From Branchiostoma floridae (Eukaryota > Chordata > Leptocardii > Amphioxiformes > Branchiostomatidae): a DNA stretch of 64,000 bases. Positions 10,401-21,052 of this stretch are shown piece after piece (the first letter of the stretch is position 1; every line of letters starts with the position of its first letter). The translations under genes and the position numbers were made by a program. Location: positions 20,604,083 through 20,668,082 of the forward strand of contig NC_049982.1 in NCBI RefSeq assembly GCF_000003815.2, written 5' to 3'. The notes under the pieces were generated by a model. It was not told the DNA's origin and did no database searches. It saw only the letters and a program-made list of their open reading frames with translations.

Positions 10401-12024
10401 ATATAACGTTAGTAATAGAACAATATAGTAATATTTATTTGTTTCTATATGTTCTTTCATGATATTTCATATCATCCCACAATACAACCACAGTCAATTC
10501 ACAGAGCCTTATGCCCTACGGACACTTACTAAAGTATTTTGATTGTAATTGTAGTCGCGAGTTTATTTGCACTTAGAGGAAGCAAATCATTGATGCACAG
10601 CAGGAATGTTGAACAAAGTAACGTGGGGGGGGGGGGGGTAGAAACCTCCACCAAGTCTCCCTCAATGTGCGATTATTTAAGTCTGTCTCTGGGTGGATGT
10701 CCATCTCTCCGTGATATGATGATTTCGATCATTTATGTTCTTGCAGTGTTGATAATGAAATATACATAGATAAGTAACGAAAATGAAACAAAGGAAATTA
10801 GCAAACCATAAGTGATATACAAGAAAATAAGGAAAACCAACGAACTCGCTACCTATTCTTGATTATATATATTGATTATTGAAATCACATGCCACAGCAT
10901 CAGTTTTAACAGAAGTTAAAGTATCGATCATAAGTACAAAATACAGTAAACAAAAGCCAAATGTTTTTGTGACAAGGAAGTATTTAACAAACAAGTAAAT
11001 GTGAAAACTGTATACAAGTAGGGGTACATCAAGCTGTTGTACAAAGATATGGATAAATGTTATGACAGACATCTTCGAACGTTTTACGGTACCAATATTC
11101 TTGAACATTTGTTTGCAAATAAGACTATTATGAATCTGAAACGTGTGTTTTTCATCTACTCTGACCCTGAGTAAAAAAAGAGTGTACTACTTACTTGTTT
11201 GATAGTAGGTCATTTACGTATGTCTTAGACGTTTCTTAAATATATCTTTTATTTCTTCCTGTAAAGATTATGGAGTATTGAAGGCCAACTCATTTGTTTT
11301 CAACGACTAATTCATATTGCACAGTCAATCATTTAGTGTTGTTATTATTTATGGGGTGATTAGCCATACATTTTCTTTTCATCATACCTCAACTTGTCCA
11401 GTGCAACAGGACCACTGGTTTAGGGTTGTCTGAAGTTATAGATTCAGTTCCATAGTCATGATGCAATCGTCCAGCTCTTTGAAGACCAATCCAAAAGTCT
11501 GGTCACTCTTACGGAGTATCAGAACAATTTCTCAGTTGACAATTTTTGTCTCTAAAACTGATATCAAAAACTATCTTATCACGCTAGGAGTCACCAATTT
11601 GGCGCTGGGTCGAAGCGCAACGCAATCCTCCACTCAAGGTGACGGATACGCCCCAAGAGCCGTGGATGGGAACACAAGCGGGGATTGGTACTCTAATTCA
11701 TGCACACACACACCAGAACAAAGCAACCCGTGGTGGCGGGTCGATCTGGGCAGTGCCCGTACTGTCTTCGCCGTCAAGGTCTACAACCGTGTCGACTGCT
11801 GCAGTGAAAGGTTGGACCCTTTCTATGTGCATGTGGGTGGCAATACAGCGGTGTCTACGAATCCATCCTGCGGCGGCCAGCAGTCCATATGGAGCTCCTC
11901 CAAGTCCGTGTCGTGCGGTGGTTTGTTGGGCCGGTATGTTGGAGTAGTCCTGCCAGGAAGCTCCCGCACCCTGACCCTTTGCGAGGTGCAGGTCTTCGGT
12001 AAGCCTCGCATTCAAGATTCTTAA
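1..12024 (+). CDS. Mosaic extracellular protein gene (5'-partial): FAMeT-like, furin-like, ephrin-receptor-like, EGF, CUB, F5/8C
   Basis: Thirteen exons on the plus strand can be joined with consistent GT-AG sites and codon phase: 1-267, 807-1106, 1277-1455, 1589-1784, 2077-2223, 2749-2950, 3176-3334, 3913-4008, 5829-6449, 6800-6910, 7732-7873, 8204-8409 and 11588 to a stop at 12022-12024 (or to a possible GGTAAG donor near 12000). The start lies upstream of the window, so no signal peptide is visible. The domain order reads: unrecognised N-terminal part, a farnesoic-acid-O-methyltransferase-like (FAMeT) segment, furin-like cysteine repeats, eight ephrin-receptor-like CPAG repeats, one EGF, one CUB, and one fucolectin-type F5/8C domain. 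Such cysteine-rich adhesion modules act outside the cell; the partner is unknown. No transmembrane segment was seen in the visible part. The exon chain and the last five domains are strong calls; the FAMeT call is weaker; whether more exons follow 12000 is open. Confidence 0.82.
1589..2950 (+). CDS. Farnesoic-acid-O-methyltransferase-like (FAMeT) exons
   Basis: Exons 1589-1784, 2077-2223 and 2749-2950 encode a pattern resembling the FAMeT fold: a GGKCIHFTAAS strand, then ETWVYVEISPRG, then YFVCVTEDL...TIQYGK, then a hydrophobic YYSFGTG strand. In the family the corresponding parts are a CxxFxVxA strand, an EIVIGG strand, a frame-VGkG turn, and a vGfxTG strand. In metazoan mosaic proteins this fold is generally a non-catalytic extracellular module, despite its name. 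The last exon ends in CEQVCHEQCDG, which starts the furin-like cysteine region. The identification rests on pattern resemblance only; a profile search would settle it. Confidence 0.45.
2920..4008 (+). CDS. Furin-like cysteine-rich repeats
   Basis: The end of exon 2749-2950 together with exons 3176-3334 and 3913-4008 encodes CHEQCDGC, DPRNCVACRN, CVADCPS, NCEC and TCVAECP...GICK. This spacing is that of furin-like repeats in growth-factor receptors. The codon split at each junction is restored exactly (G|GC, T|GT, C|AG), which supports all three introns. Confidence 0.75.
3640..3900 (+). repeat. SINE-like dispersed repeat, copy 1
   Basis: This intronic stretch has a tRNA B-box-like GATTCAAACCCC near 3700, followed by a block (TTTCTCTGCTTAGCAC, TTATGAGATAGG, GGGAAGTGGACACACT) that recurs in diverged form at 8450-8660. 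Two copies with the same order of blocks suggest one short interspersed family. A box A and a tail were not identified, so the tRNA origin is a guess. Confidence 0.35.
4440..5620 (+). repeat. Tandem array of a ~246-bp unit, rich in ATGCAAAT motifs
   Basis: CGTGTTGATGGATCGTCATG at 4751 recurs in diverged form at 4997 and 5243, a period of 246 bp; a partial unit lies near 5550 and a more distant head near 4482. Each unit continues TTTTTGGTATGTAGATA, then ATTATGCAAAT facing AATTTGCATAATTAATG, then TAGGACTTT and AACTTGTCACAT. The array fills most of the intron between exons 3913-4008 and 5829-6449. The unit belongs to a dispersed family also seen at 7040-7600 and 22488-23110. Confidence 0.8.
5829..6449 (+). 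CDS. Ephrin-receptor-like (GCC2/GCC3) repeat exon
   Basis: One exon of 621 nt follows a TGTTTCAG acceptor and is closed by a CCA|GTGAGT donor. After a cysteine-rich lead (CSSFCQDVS, CDTCIYIATDGSCALGC) it carries eight units of about 19-20 residues with the pattern C-P-A-G-(Q/T)-(F/Y)-S-x(3-5)-G-S-T-S-C-x-x-C, typical of ephrin-receptor-like GCC2/GCC3 repeats. The later units are most alike at DNA level, which suggests growth by tandem duplication. Other open frames over the same bases are shadows of this repeat. Confidence 0.9.
6800..6910 (+). CDS. EGF-like domain exon
   Basis: A 111-nt exon encodes one complete EGF module. It opens with STDECASNPC, carries six cysteines (two in CASNPC, then HGTC, SCAC and DRC) and has the G-W-S-G turn before the last cysteine. 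It has phase 1 on both sides, so it is a symmetric, easily shuffled unit. The DEC start resembles calcium-binding EGF modules, but the full calcium motif is not complete. Confidence 0.88.
   Translation, partial: VLMSAHPTPVYTAHARILLTPTLALATQDGRVTGVT
6922..7106. repeat. CA and TG microsatellites
   Basis: CA-rich repeats (with CG interruptions) at about 6922-7036 are followed by a TG run at about 7079-7103. They directly adjoin the dispersed repeat that starts near 7110. Cysteine/valine-rich open frames on the minus strand here are translation of the repeat. Confidence 0.85.
7100..7600 (+). repeat. Microsatellite-linked dispersed repeat, copy A
   Basis: After the TG run comes GTCATTATAATATTTGAACC, then TCTGGACGGATTGTGATG, ATATTTGGTATGTGGAAGG, a GTTACTGTAACAGAAC block, and later ATATGCACATTTAGGACTTA with an AATCAATAAGAA end. 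The order of blocks matches the copy at 22488-23110 and the tandem array at 4440-5620. Confidence 0.6.
7732..8409 (+). CDS. CUB domain (two exons)
   Basis: Exons 7732-7873 and 8204-8409 join as AG|G (Arg) and encode a whole CUB domain. It starts at the cysteine of NCQDPAQLSG, has the SPGYPNNY motif, then CSWTI, then FTDFDLES, then SSCNYDSVTVYDG, then LCG, and ends FVAEYA. The four conserved cysteines are present. Residues matching the calcium site of many CUB domains (E in DLESES, D in YDSV) are visible. CUB domains bind protein or sugar ligands outside the cell. Confidence 0.92.
8450..8660 (+). repeat. SINE-like dispersed repeat, copy 2
   Basis: This is a diverged relative of the stretch at 3640-3900, with GATTCAACCCCCGG, TTTCTCTGCTCAGCAG, TTATGAGAAAG, GTTGAACACACTTCACTG and CATCGCCCCTGTAC in the same order. 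It lies in the intron after the second CUB exon, in the same orientation as copy 1. Confidence 0.35.
8662..11587. other. Intron before the F5/8C exon, no gene seen
   Basis: About 2.9 kb with no supported coding sequence. It contains a TTTATTTATTTA-rich AT stretch at 10320-10400 and a run of 13 G at about 10625-10638. Short open frames here show no domain, splice context or codon pattern. Confidence 0.5.
11588..12024 (+). CDS. Fucolectin-type F5/8C domain exon
   Basis: After an acceptor at about 11587 the frame opens VTNLALGRSATQSS and continues through AVDGNTSGDWYSNSCTHT, NPWWRVDLGS, VKVYNRVDCC and GRYVGVVLPG to LCEVQVFG. This is the core of the fucolectin/tachylectin-4/pentraxin type of F5/8C (discoidin-like) domain, a calcium-dependent sugar-binding fold of about 140 residues. 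The histidine of CTHT is at a place where fucolectins contact fucose. A GGTAAG at about 12000 may be a donor; if unused, the frame stops at 12022-12024. The open frame before 11588 is intron. Confidence 0.88.
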
Positions 12025-15000
12025 ACAACTCGTTTAATGCTTGTGCCATTTGAAGCGTAAGATGTAAGTTCAACTTCCATCTTGGTTGAAGGTAATAGCA
12101 TGAATGTTGAGTGATTCAATGGTTACTCAATGATAACAACTGTGTGCACTCGAGATCTGGCCAAAATTGCATAACACTGTTTTGTTGGGACCAAAGATTA
12201 AGCTGTCAGTCCGCATTCTAGCTTCCAATCTGTCCCATAGTTGCTGGCCATTAGCTAATTCTTGTATTTGCTCTATTGGACTTTGTGCTTGTAATTTCCA
12301 ATTGAGCAACTGGAAATGTCAAGAATTAAAAATTGACCTCTGCGTTTGCATTTTGTAGGCTATGTGTATTCTGGTTGTTGACTAGATTGATTAGATTGAA
12401 ATGTAATCGACTGGTAGCGAGAAAGAGGTTGTTTGTTTACATTATAAACTAGAAGGATACTGATACACATTAGTTGCAGAAATGGAAGAATTTCGTCGTT
12501 GAGCACAAGACCAAACAATCGTTTGCACAGTTGTTCAAACTGAATACAATCAATCGGATCTTCATTACGGCATGTTTGAGTCTACATTTTACTTCCAAAA
12601 ATGTGAGTTTTGACGGTCACTTTTTCTCTCTCCGCAGGCGTGTAGGAACTCTGCCGAGCCCCTCACGGCTGAAACAACTCGTGGAAGATCCAATACGGAT
12701 TCCTGCTTGTTTGGTCATTTATCTCATTTCTAGGATAATTAATTCAGTGTAACGTTAGCTAGCTGACCGCCCTGTATGTGCATTTCTAGAAATACACAAC
12801 AGATCATTATTCTCATCTACAGTTATTTTGGCTGACATTTAGATAATAAACATAGAAGCTACAGAGAAACTATCCTAAAAATGAGATAAATGTCGAATAG
12901 TACGCTCTTTGAATTTGAAGCAACCTTTAGTTCCTGACTTCCCTTTAAACATTCACCTGACTTCGTTTCTCGTTTGAACAGAGTTTCCAACAATAGCGAC
13001 TCTCACTGAGTTTATCAAATGTGAAAAGGTAAAGTAAAGAGAATTGGGGGATGTTGGACTCTTTGAAAAACTGGTGCACGTCTCCGACAGATTTAACTTG
13101 AATCACAAACAAATGAGCAAACTACTGACAATGCTATTGCCCGGAATGATAGAAACTCAAGCTAAAATGGCCAGCCAAATGCAACATGGTAGACATAAGG
13201 GCTTCAATAGCACCAAAGCGTGATGACAAAACCCGGAGATAGAGTCAGGAACTGAGCTGTTTTAAATTCAAATGGCATGACGGCAACTGCAATGCAATGT
13301 TGGGACAACATGTAACAACAATATTTTTTTGGTTATTTCAAAAAATAAAGACTTGTGATTTTAAGATGACAATGAAATGATTTTTATTTGACGATATTTG
13401 GCGACCAACTGTATTCAAAGTTACCAATAAAAACGTTCTGAAACAAGCAGAATAATGTATTTATGCATTAACAACAGATCCCAGCATTGTATATAGAAAA
13501 ACGCTTTAAGAGTGCACCGTGCATTATAGTAGCCCTGCTGGTGCAGGTTATACAGTGGATAGTCTAGTGCGGACACTCTTGTTTACCATCAGACAGTGTG
13601 TATCCCTAACCAATGCTAGCTGAGGGCTTGATTACCTTATAATGCCATGGGCTTGGATGTTTTTCCTTCAATTATTAAAGTACTAGTTGGCACCATAGTT
13701 ACTCAATGATGACAATTGTCTGACAATCCGTCACTATGTTGCCCGTTTGTAGCGCTCGGGTGTACTTGTGTTTCAACCATGAGAATTACGAAGTCGTTAC
13801 ATCACAAGCATGTTGACTAACATATTCAATGGATGACAGAAAACTTGAGGTGTTCTGTTTTCCCCAACTTACGAAAAGGCAACTTCAGTTTGAAACAGCT
13901 CAATGGTTGAGATACCGGTATTGTTCTGATAAGGATTATGGATATTCAAGATGTTATTTGTTTTTAAAATGTAACATATACGTTAGAACATTGAAATACA
14001 AAGCGGAATGTGCTTGACATATTTTAGGATGACATTTAGCCCAACCCATATGGATTCACCATCATCCAAAATCAATTCACAAAGTTAAGGCAATTATCGA
14101 GCCGAGAATGATTTCATCAGGTTTGTAGAATATAGGATAACGGTAACTGGTAACGTTTCACTTTCTGTCAGACACCTTCTTAAGAGTTTCCAACTGGAGT
14201 TTTGCTTCTCGTCCCTATATCTAGCCGATATGTAGGTGGCACAGGCTAGATCTTACTGGTTGTGTCTAAAGAAACTTTATTAGCACTTATCGATGCACGC
14301 TACTGTGGATTGCAAAGCAGCACACATGGACTTTTGGTAAGTTCTGTTGGTAAAGCATATCAACATTTGATTGGCTTATGTTCATCCACCATCATCCGAC
14401 GACCTCCACATTGTCAGTATAGACAAATACACATAAAATCTTCAATCTTGGTCACTTCCTTACCTTGGTTGCTTGAAGGAAAACTTCACCATTTAAGTTG
14501 TCATCACATGTCTGCCGTAGAGTTTGATTTTCTTGTTTGATCAGTGATTAATAAGTATAAGTATTCTTACTGTATTACTTTTTCGCTGTAGTAGAATCTG
14601 AACTCCAGGTAAGTAATTTCCTGATACGTAGTAACAGCATTATGTTTATTGTAGTTAAGCAGAACACCAAAGCATAGTTAGAGAACATCACATATGTTCA
14701 TCATAGTTCAACATAGCATAGCCTATGTTTATTAGAGTGAAACAGAACATGAACTAGCTATATATATAGATTATACTTTATTTTTTGTTGAGCTCACTAG
14801 GGGCCTTATCGAGTATGGTTAAGTTTAATTTGTTGATCTGTTTTTTCCGTATGAATTTAGTTTGAATAAACCTGCATTTGCCGTCACAATATTTCTCTCT
14901 TGTCGTGGTCTGACTTTGTAGCAAGCACTAGGTACGTAACATAGTATTGGAGAGGGGGGGGGGGGGAGGATAATATATTTCCAAATAGAGTAACCTTTCA

Positions 15001-15339
15001 TGCATGATATGACGGAACAGGCCCAAGTCAATCGAAACAGCTAAATACAAATGGCAGCATAATGGAATTTACAGTATCGAAAGTTATGGGCTCGCCAAAA
15101 AGACAAAACACATTATTTGGATTCCACATAGAAATTAAAGATAGAAGCGGAGGAATGAAGAGGGGGGAGGGGGGGCGGTAGACCTTCTGCTTCTTATGAT
15201 CCACTACACCACTTATTTTATACAATAAAAGAAACACCACTTATTTCACACACCACAAGATATCTGCCATAAAAAATCAAGATCATAGCATGTCCAGGTA
15301 AAAAGATCCAAAAATTTGAAGTTCTGCTGCAAGTACCAA

Positions 15340-15545
15340 GGGGTCACACACCAGGGGGGGGCAAAAATTGACCTTGACCTTCATCTTCCCAACCTCTACC
15401 CACATACCAAATATCATCGTAGTCCATCAAGAGGTTCTAAAGTTATGCTTACCACAAATATCCGGAAACACAAACACATAGACACACACACACACACACA
15501 CAGACAGACACCAAAAACCATGCCTCCACTTTTCATGGAGGTAAA
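15340..15545 (-). repeat. Microsatellite-linked dispersed repeat, copy B (reverse)
   Basis: Read on the minus strand: a TG run, then a block matching AACCTCTTGATGGAC, TACGATGATATTTGGTATG and a GTGG turn, then TTGGGAAGATGAAGG. This is the same head as at 7100 and 22488, in reverse orientation, again next to a CA/TG microsatellite (15483-15502). Confidence 0.6.
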
Positions 15546-15561
15546 TATATAGCCCCCCTGG

Positions 15562-16431
15562 TAAGGCCACGTTGATTTGATTATATGGATGACATCCGCG
15601 CTCGCACCAATTTTCGGCCATTTCCAAAAAAAAAAAGTTTTCGACCACACAATAAATTGTGCAAAGCAGCTGTAAAATGAGCACAAATATTCCGTAGATT
15701 GAAAAAAAAGTATCAGAAAACAGATAACTAATGCCATAGAATGCCAAAATGAATCTTAAGTCAAAGAATAAGATGTGAAAGGACAGAAAGAAAAAAAAAT
15801 CTATTGTTGGTTGGGGGAGGTACCAGTACAGAAAATTCAGGTCCAGAGGATCATTTCCAGGTCCGGACATGAACCTGGACCTGATTGTCTGTGGAAACTT
15901 GAGAACTGGCAATACTCAAAACAATTGGTCAATTTTGCTACAAAGGAATTGTTTAGTGGATTATTGGACTCCCACTGCATTTTAAAATCCCATCTCCATG
16001 TAATAAAGGCTAACTGTCTCTGTACCTTTGACTGTAGAAACTTGGTGCAATTGACTATAAACTCTACTTGACTTTGCTCTTGTTGTCTTCTTGGCCCCCA
16101 GTTAGACCCCAAATGGCTGCCGACATAGTGTGTCCATTTTGTAATTGGCGAAACCTGTTCCTCTGTTTTTTTTTTTCAGGTCTGTTTTTTTCGGATTGGT
16201 CCAAGAAGAAAAAAATGTTTTGCACCCGTATGATGTACTGGTCCCTACACCTAACTGTTGGTATACCATACTATGTGTGTTTAGTCCTATGTTCAGCCTT
16301 CCTGGCCACTTTGATTTCATACTGAAGGCAACTTTTTTTTTTGGGCCAAACTTTTTTTTTATTCACTCGCTCGCATCAGTTTTGGAGTTTCCGGAGGATG
16401 TCATCCATATAATCAAATCAACATGGCCTAA
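15562..16431. mobile_element. Inverted-repeat DNA element, TAAGGCCA family, 870 bp
   Basis: The left end TAAGGCCACGTTGATTTGAT (continuing TATATGGATGACATCC) is mirrored at the right end by GGATGTCATCCATATAATC, AAATCAACATGGCCTA. The terminal inverted repeat is about 36 bp with one or two mismatches, and similarity continues inward (CGCTCGCACCAATTTT against CACTCGCTCGCATCAG). No transposase is encoded, so this is a non-autonomous element. Shorter relatives with the same first bases are at 49230-49595 and about 51661-52155. Confidence 0.8.
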
Positions 16432-17924
16432 GCAATAACAACCAACCAGAGGTCCCCCTGGCAGGCAATGTGTAATCTCCGTGTAATCTCAGAGCTCATG
16501 AACAGATGAATCGTGATCGTCTGATGCACGTTTGGTTTGGCTGCTGAATTCATCTTAATAGAAGCGGATTAACAGGTATATGTAAGTGAAATGCCAAAGT
16601 TCTCAAGGAAAAGGGGCTCAAGCCCACAGATATCATGAGTCTTATCAATGCGTAAAATACGGGATGTGTACATGTATTGTACACATGGACATACTAGGTG
16701 GCGCTTCTACCCACGACCATGGTGTTACATGCACTTCTCGCGAGGCACAAACAAATCGGTCCTTTTTATGTCAACTACTGCTTTTAGAAGTCTTAAGGGC
16801 GACGCTAAATGTATGCAAAGAGGTCTGCGACTGTGACATTCCCCTTCCATTGATTACTCATGGCAATTTACAGACATTCAAGTGCAATATTTGCACGCCA
16901 ACCAAAAACATACTGTTCTTCTAACGTTAGTAGACTTGTCAATTTTGTAAAGTAATTGGCAAGGCATCTTCCACCTCTCCTGTTGAAACTGCCCTCTAAC
17001 CAAAGATCCCTGCTAATCACAGTGTCACAGATAACACTTTTTCTTCGAGTATCGCTTGGGTGGTTGGATGTCTCTTTTCGTGTTCTGCGACATTCTCAGA
17101 CTTACACATGGAAGATTCCTCACGCCCAAACCTTTACAGTATCCAGCACACAGGCGTCCAAATAAGGTTCTACAGGCCACATGAATCAAGCATATAAAGG
17201 TGTCCAAATAAGGGCAAATGAGTCAAACATACTCTTTCGAGCAAAACAAACACTTTACAAACACATTGGACGCGGATCACCAAGTTATGCCGCATCTATC
17301 AAGGGCTATGGCCGTTTCAGAAGTCTATAAAGCGAGCGTGTAACAAACAACGGGACAGCAGTGGAAAATCGAGTGTTGGCTGTCAGTTACCAAAAACTTT
17401 TAATCGATCTGTCGTTTGGGGAGTAGAAAACAATTAATGGCTGCTGTCAACCCAGCTCAGAGAGATGATGTGTCAACGGTTTCAATTAATGACGCTTTTT
17501 AAGTAGCGCCGACGGCCATATATTGATACCGAATCCCGGTAAAGTATTGGAAGTGGGAGCCGGGTACGCATAAAAGTTTGTTTTATATATTGGCCACTTT
17601 CACATACATGACAAACCTGTTACATTCATGCGTAATGTGTTATTAATCAATTTATGATAAATCAAAACACGACAACGTGTAGCTTCTTGCACTGGCGTAT
17701 TTATAACAAATTCAATCGAGATACCTTCTTAACCGCTAACGTGTTTTGGTGATACAGCAGCACCTTAAGTATCATTTATCCTGCTCACGGTAAACCATGG
17801 CATGGCACTACTGCATCACCATGATATAAAACAACAACAACAACATCGTATCTTTTCTCGTATGTGGTTCACAACTGAAATATTTTACCCTCCAAAATCG
17901 CTTGTTTGATTGTAAGATTACCCA

Positions 17925-17930
17925 TTTATT
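17925..17930 (-). terminator. Probable poly(A) signal of the orphan gene
   Basis: TTTATT on the plus strand is AATAAA on the minus strand, about 290 nt past the stop codon at 18222. It is the nearest canonical signal I saw. Confidence 0.45.
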
Positions 17931-18221
17931 AATTTTTCAACAAATCTGTCACACCGGATTTCTTTCAGTATTCATAGCGCTATTTGGAGGTCAAGCAATT
18001 CGATACAAATATTACATACAATATATACAAAATACAATGTAGTTGGGCCATAGGACTAGACACTCCTTCCGTCACTGTTCAGTCATCGGCCCTCTACCTA
18101 TCTCTGAGCTCCACATAAACATTGCCCACATAACATCCACTGAGCTCAGCTATTCCTTCCACCCACCCTACTAGGCTGCCCCCCGCCACTCTAGCCCCCC
18201 CCCCCCCTTAGGCTATCTCCT

Positions 18222-21052
18222 TCAATTTCGCACACCATAGGCGTCCCCCCTTCTCTCCCCTGCTCCCGTTCTCTGCCTGATGTATCGACACTCTTTCAGT
18301 TCGTCCCAGACCCGTTGAGACAGCCGGCGGGGTACACTCGGCCTGGGCGGGGGCCAGCTGCGGGTCTGCCGGGCGGGCTGCCGGGTGCGCACGGTGTAGA
18401 TGGGTGGCAGGAGAAGGGGCGGCAGCGCCCGGAGCCGCTCCAGTCGTTCCGTCCTGGTTTCTCCCGGCAACTCGCTCTCCTCGCTGCTTGAGTCCGTCTC
18501 GTCAATGGTGGATTCAGTCGTTGGGGCCACCACGCTGATCTGGGGAAGACGAAAACCGAAACAAAACAAACCACTTTTAGTTTTGTCGTGACGTATTTCC
18601 TTATCCCCTCGGGCTTATTACATTATGTATTACTATTAGCTCATGACATTTTAAAGCTAGTCGTCATGTCATGGAATGGAGGTTATATTTTCTGTTGTAT
18701 GTGTCTCAGTCTGTGTAGATGATTACTCAAGAACGGCTGGATGGATTGGTTTCATACTTGTTGAGTTGGTGGGGTGTGATGAAAGCTCGAATCGATGAGA
18801 TTTTGGGAGCCGTATCTGTCGTTATAATCGATGTAATAATATCAGACATCACCCATATATTTGAGATATATTGGTACAGGCATCGTGCTTTATGTGTTTG
18901 TTAATGGGCTTAGCTCCAAGCAGATGGTGAGGTGACAGCTGTTTGGGGAACCCCGAGTTTTTTTTAATATGATAATTAGTTTTATTTATGTCTGCTTAGG
19001 ATACCATGGAGATGTGAAGCGTAAGTATAATTGTAAGAAGTTGAGGTACATTTAACGATAATGCTTAACAGGTATGGATGTCTCACATACTGTACTGCTG
19101 ATTTGAGTGACATGGTGATTAAAATGCCATTAGGTCCTCTCATCTGGGTTGGGTGTCAGAAGTTTTATGGGCGATACAGATGTTCTGATTTTGTTACGAT
19201 AAGGGACAGTTGTTAGTTGTCTCTATCGTAGCCAATGGTACTTGTTTTTTAGCAGACGGGGTTGGCGCCAAGTATTCATCTTTTAATACAGTTGGTGTAG
19301 GGCTGTCAGAGGAAAGTGTGCATCTCGTTTTTGTACCGTGTGAACAGCTGATGTTGTGACATATTGGTGGAAAATCAAATCACCATCTGACTAAAGTTGG
19401 CCACATCCCTTCTTCTTTCTGAGTTTCCCAACTTCCTCCCACCACACAGCTCTGAGGCACATAGTCGAACCTCAATAATGCTGACAACCTTAGACATTTT
19501 AAATGCCAAACATCAAGCTTAAGGAACACCACGCTACCATATGCCGTCGACCTCTTAAACGCACATTACACAATTAAGTGTCACATTTTGATAATTACTA
19601 ATCAGATGGACATCCTCTGTGTCATGAAATAAATACACCAATACTTTCCCATAACATTTATATTATATAACCATTACTCTCAAATACAACCGACTATAAA
19701 CATACATACCATCCACAAAAAAGCAATAAATATTTCATGGAGGTATGAGGTCCCCGAACTCTAGTTGGAAATCAATGTATGTCCATTTACACAGTAACGG
19801 CGCTAAATTCTTAAATGTTCTAGGGTCTCGTGCTTTAATCTCACCCAAGATGCATGTTTACATTTGTCCAAGATACGTTTGTATATAAACTTACATCGCA
19901 CACCTTAACCTTAAACACTTATTCTCACAAAGATGAAAACATATTCACAATATCATTGGCCGAGGTGTTTGGAAGGACCAAAGTCCAAAATAAAGATACT
20001 GCACGATATTGGCAGGGCTGCAAACTCACACATTATATACAACGATCGATATGGCCATCAACCGATGTGAGTTTCGGGGCACTACAGCCTTATCGGTGGG
20101 TTTGGCATTGAGGGACACCTGTGTCTGAAATGAGGATACCCCTCACCAAAGGTTTATCAATATAAAACCGCAAAGTCTAAGGCGAGAGTATTACAGGAAA
20201 AGTACAGGTGTAGGATTAAGACAATATGTGTCAAAAGTGACCTAGATGAGCTGTAATTATCTCAGCACGACGTCCGTCCGTACCTACCCTTTTCATGCTT
20301 CCCACAGCCGTCCCGTCCATTGGTGCACTGCCCGGACAGTACACCAAACTGGTCCGCCTCTGCATCTGTCTCTTTCGCGTCTCATACGTCTTAATCCTCT
20401 CCTCAATATTGGATGTCCTCTCCGCCCTGGGGTCTCTGTCAGTCTCAGCCAAGACGCACGCCTTCTCCAAGAACGCTGCTACTCTGTCCGTGACGTCCTC
20501 CCCGCGGCTGGCGGTGTTGTGTTGAATAGGGGAGGGGGAAGTGTCTTGCAGTCGGTACTGGATCGACCTGGGGTTAGTCGAGTTCGAGCTCTGCATTCTC
20601 CGTAAATGTGGCCGTCTCCGTCCGGGGAGGACGAACGTCAACTGTTTGGGGCGCCGACGCCTTGTTCTCGAGAGACTTCGGCCCGAATCCTGGGCCGGGT
20701 CTAGCGTCCAGGTCCGGAAGCGCTCGGAGCTGATTTTGTGTGGATCTGTGGGGTATGTTGCACCCACACCAGCGGTGCCTGTAGAGTTAGCTGGTACGGA
20801 ATCAGTGCTGAAACCTGGCACGTCAAACAGCGCGTGTTGCGATCGTAATGCCCTCCCGTTCCTTTGTATGAAGGTTCTCCGCGCTGCGTCGTGCTCGGCG
20901 CCGCGGGACCATTGCTGTCGCTCCAGTTGGTGAGACGTCTGTAGGTGACGTACCCGCTCCAGTGAATTCGTTACCGATACGCGCCGCCGCCTCTGTCGTG
21001 TCTGAGTCTCAACCGCTTTAACTGCGTCCATTTCGTCCCGACCAAAATTCAT
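18222..21052 (-). CDS. Arginine-rich two-exon protein of unknown function (360 aa)
   Basis: The first exon runs from an ATG at 21052 (MNFGRDEMDAV) to 20288, ending GSMKR before a GGTAGGT donor; the second starts after TCTTCCCCAG at 18539 (ISVVAPTTE) and stops at 18222. Both sides are phase 0, giving 255 + 105 residues. The protein is basic and low in hydrophobic residues, with clusters such as RQRRRRVSV, RTRRRRPKQ and GRRRPHLRR, a predicted helical stretch EERIKTYETRKRQMQRR, and an acidic serine patch DETDSSSEESE just after the splice junction. There is no signal peptide, membrane segment or known domain. Nuclear or cytoskeletal localisation is a guess from the charge. An upstream in-frame ATG at 21181 would add 43 residues across a likely 5' UTR or intron end; I prefer 21052. 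Not recognised; possibly restricted to the lineage. Confidence 0.62.

Larger units (their letters stand above)
12025..18221. other. Intergenic region, no gene seen
   Basis: No open frame here has a recognisable domain or a credible splice context. The stretch contains G-rich runs at about 14957 and 15165, a reverse-strand copy of the microsatellite-linked repeat at 15340-15545, an inverted-repeat element at 15562-16431, and C-rich runs at about 18190-18208. It is assumed to separate the plus-strand mosaic gene from the minus-strand orphan gene; unrecognised 3' exons or UTR of the mosaic gene could lie in its left part. Confidence 0.5.

Noticed and set aside
12474-12752. An open frame with a possible CTCTCCGCAG acceptor near 12638, considered as a further exon of the mosaic gene
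   Set aside because: The reading frame after the acceptor shows no cysteine pattern or domain, and no matching donor was found.
20246-20933. Several plus-strand open frames over the orphan gene
   Set aside because: They mirror the GC-rich first exon of the minus-strand gene and have no splice context or domain of their own.
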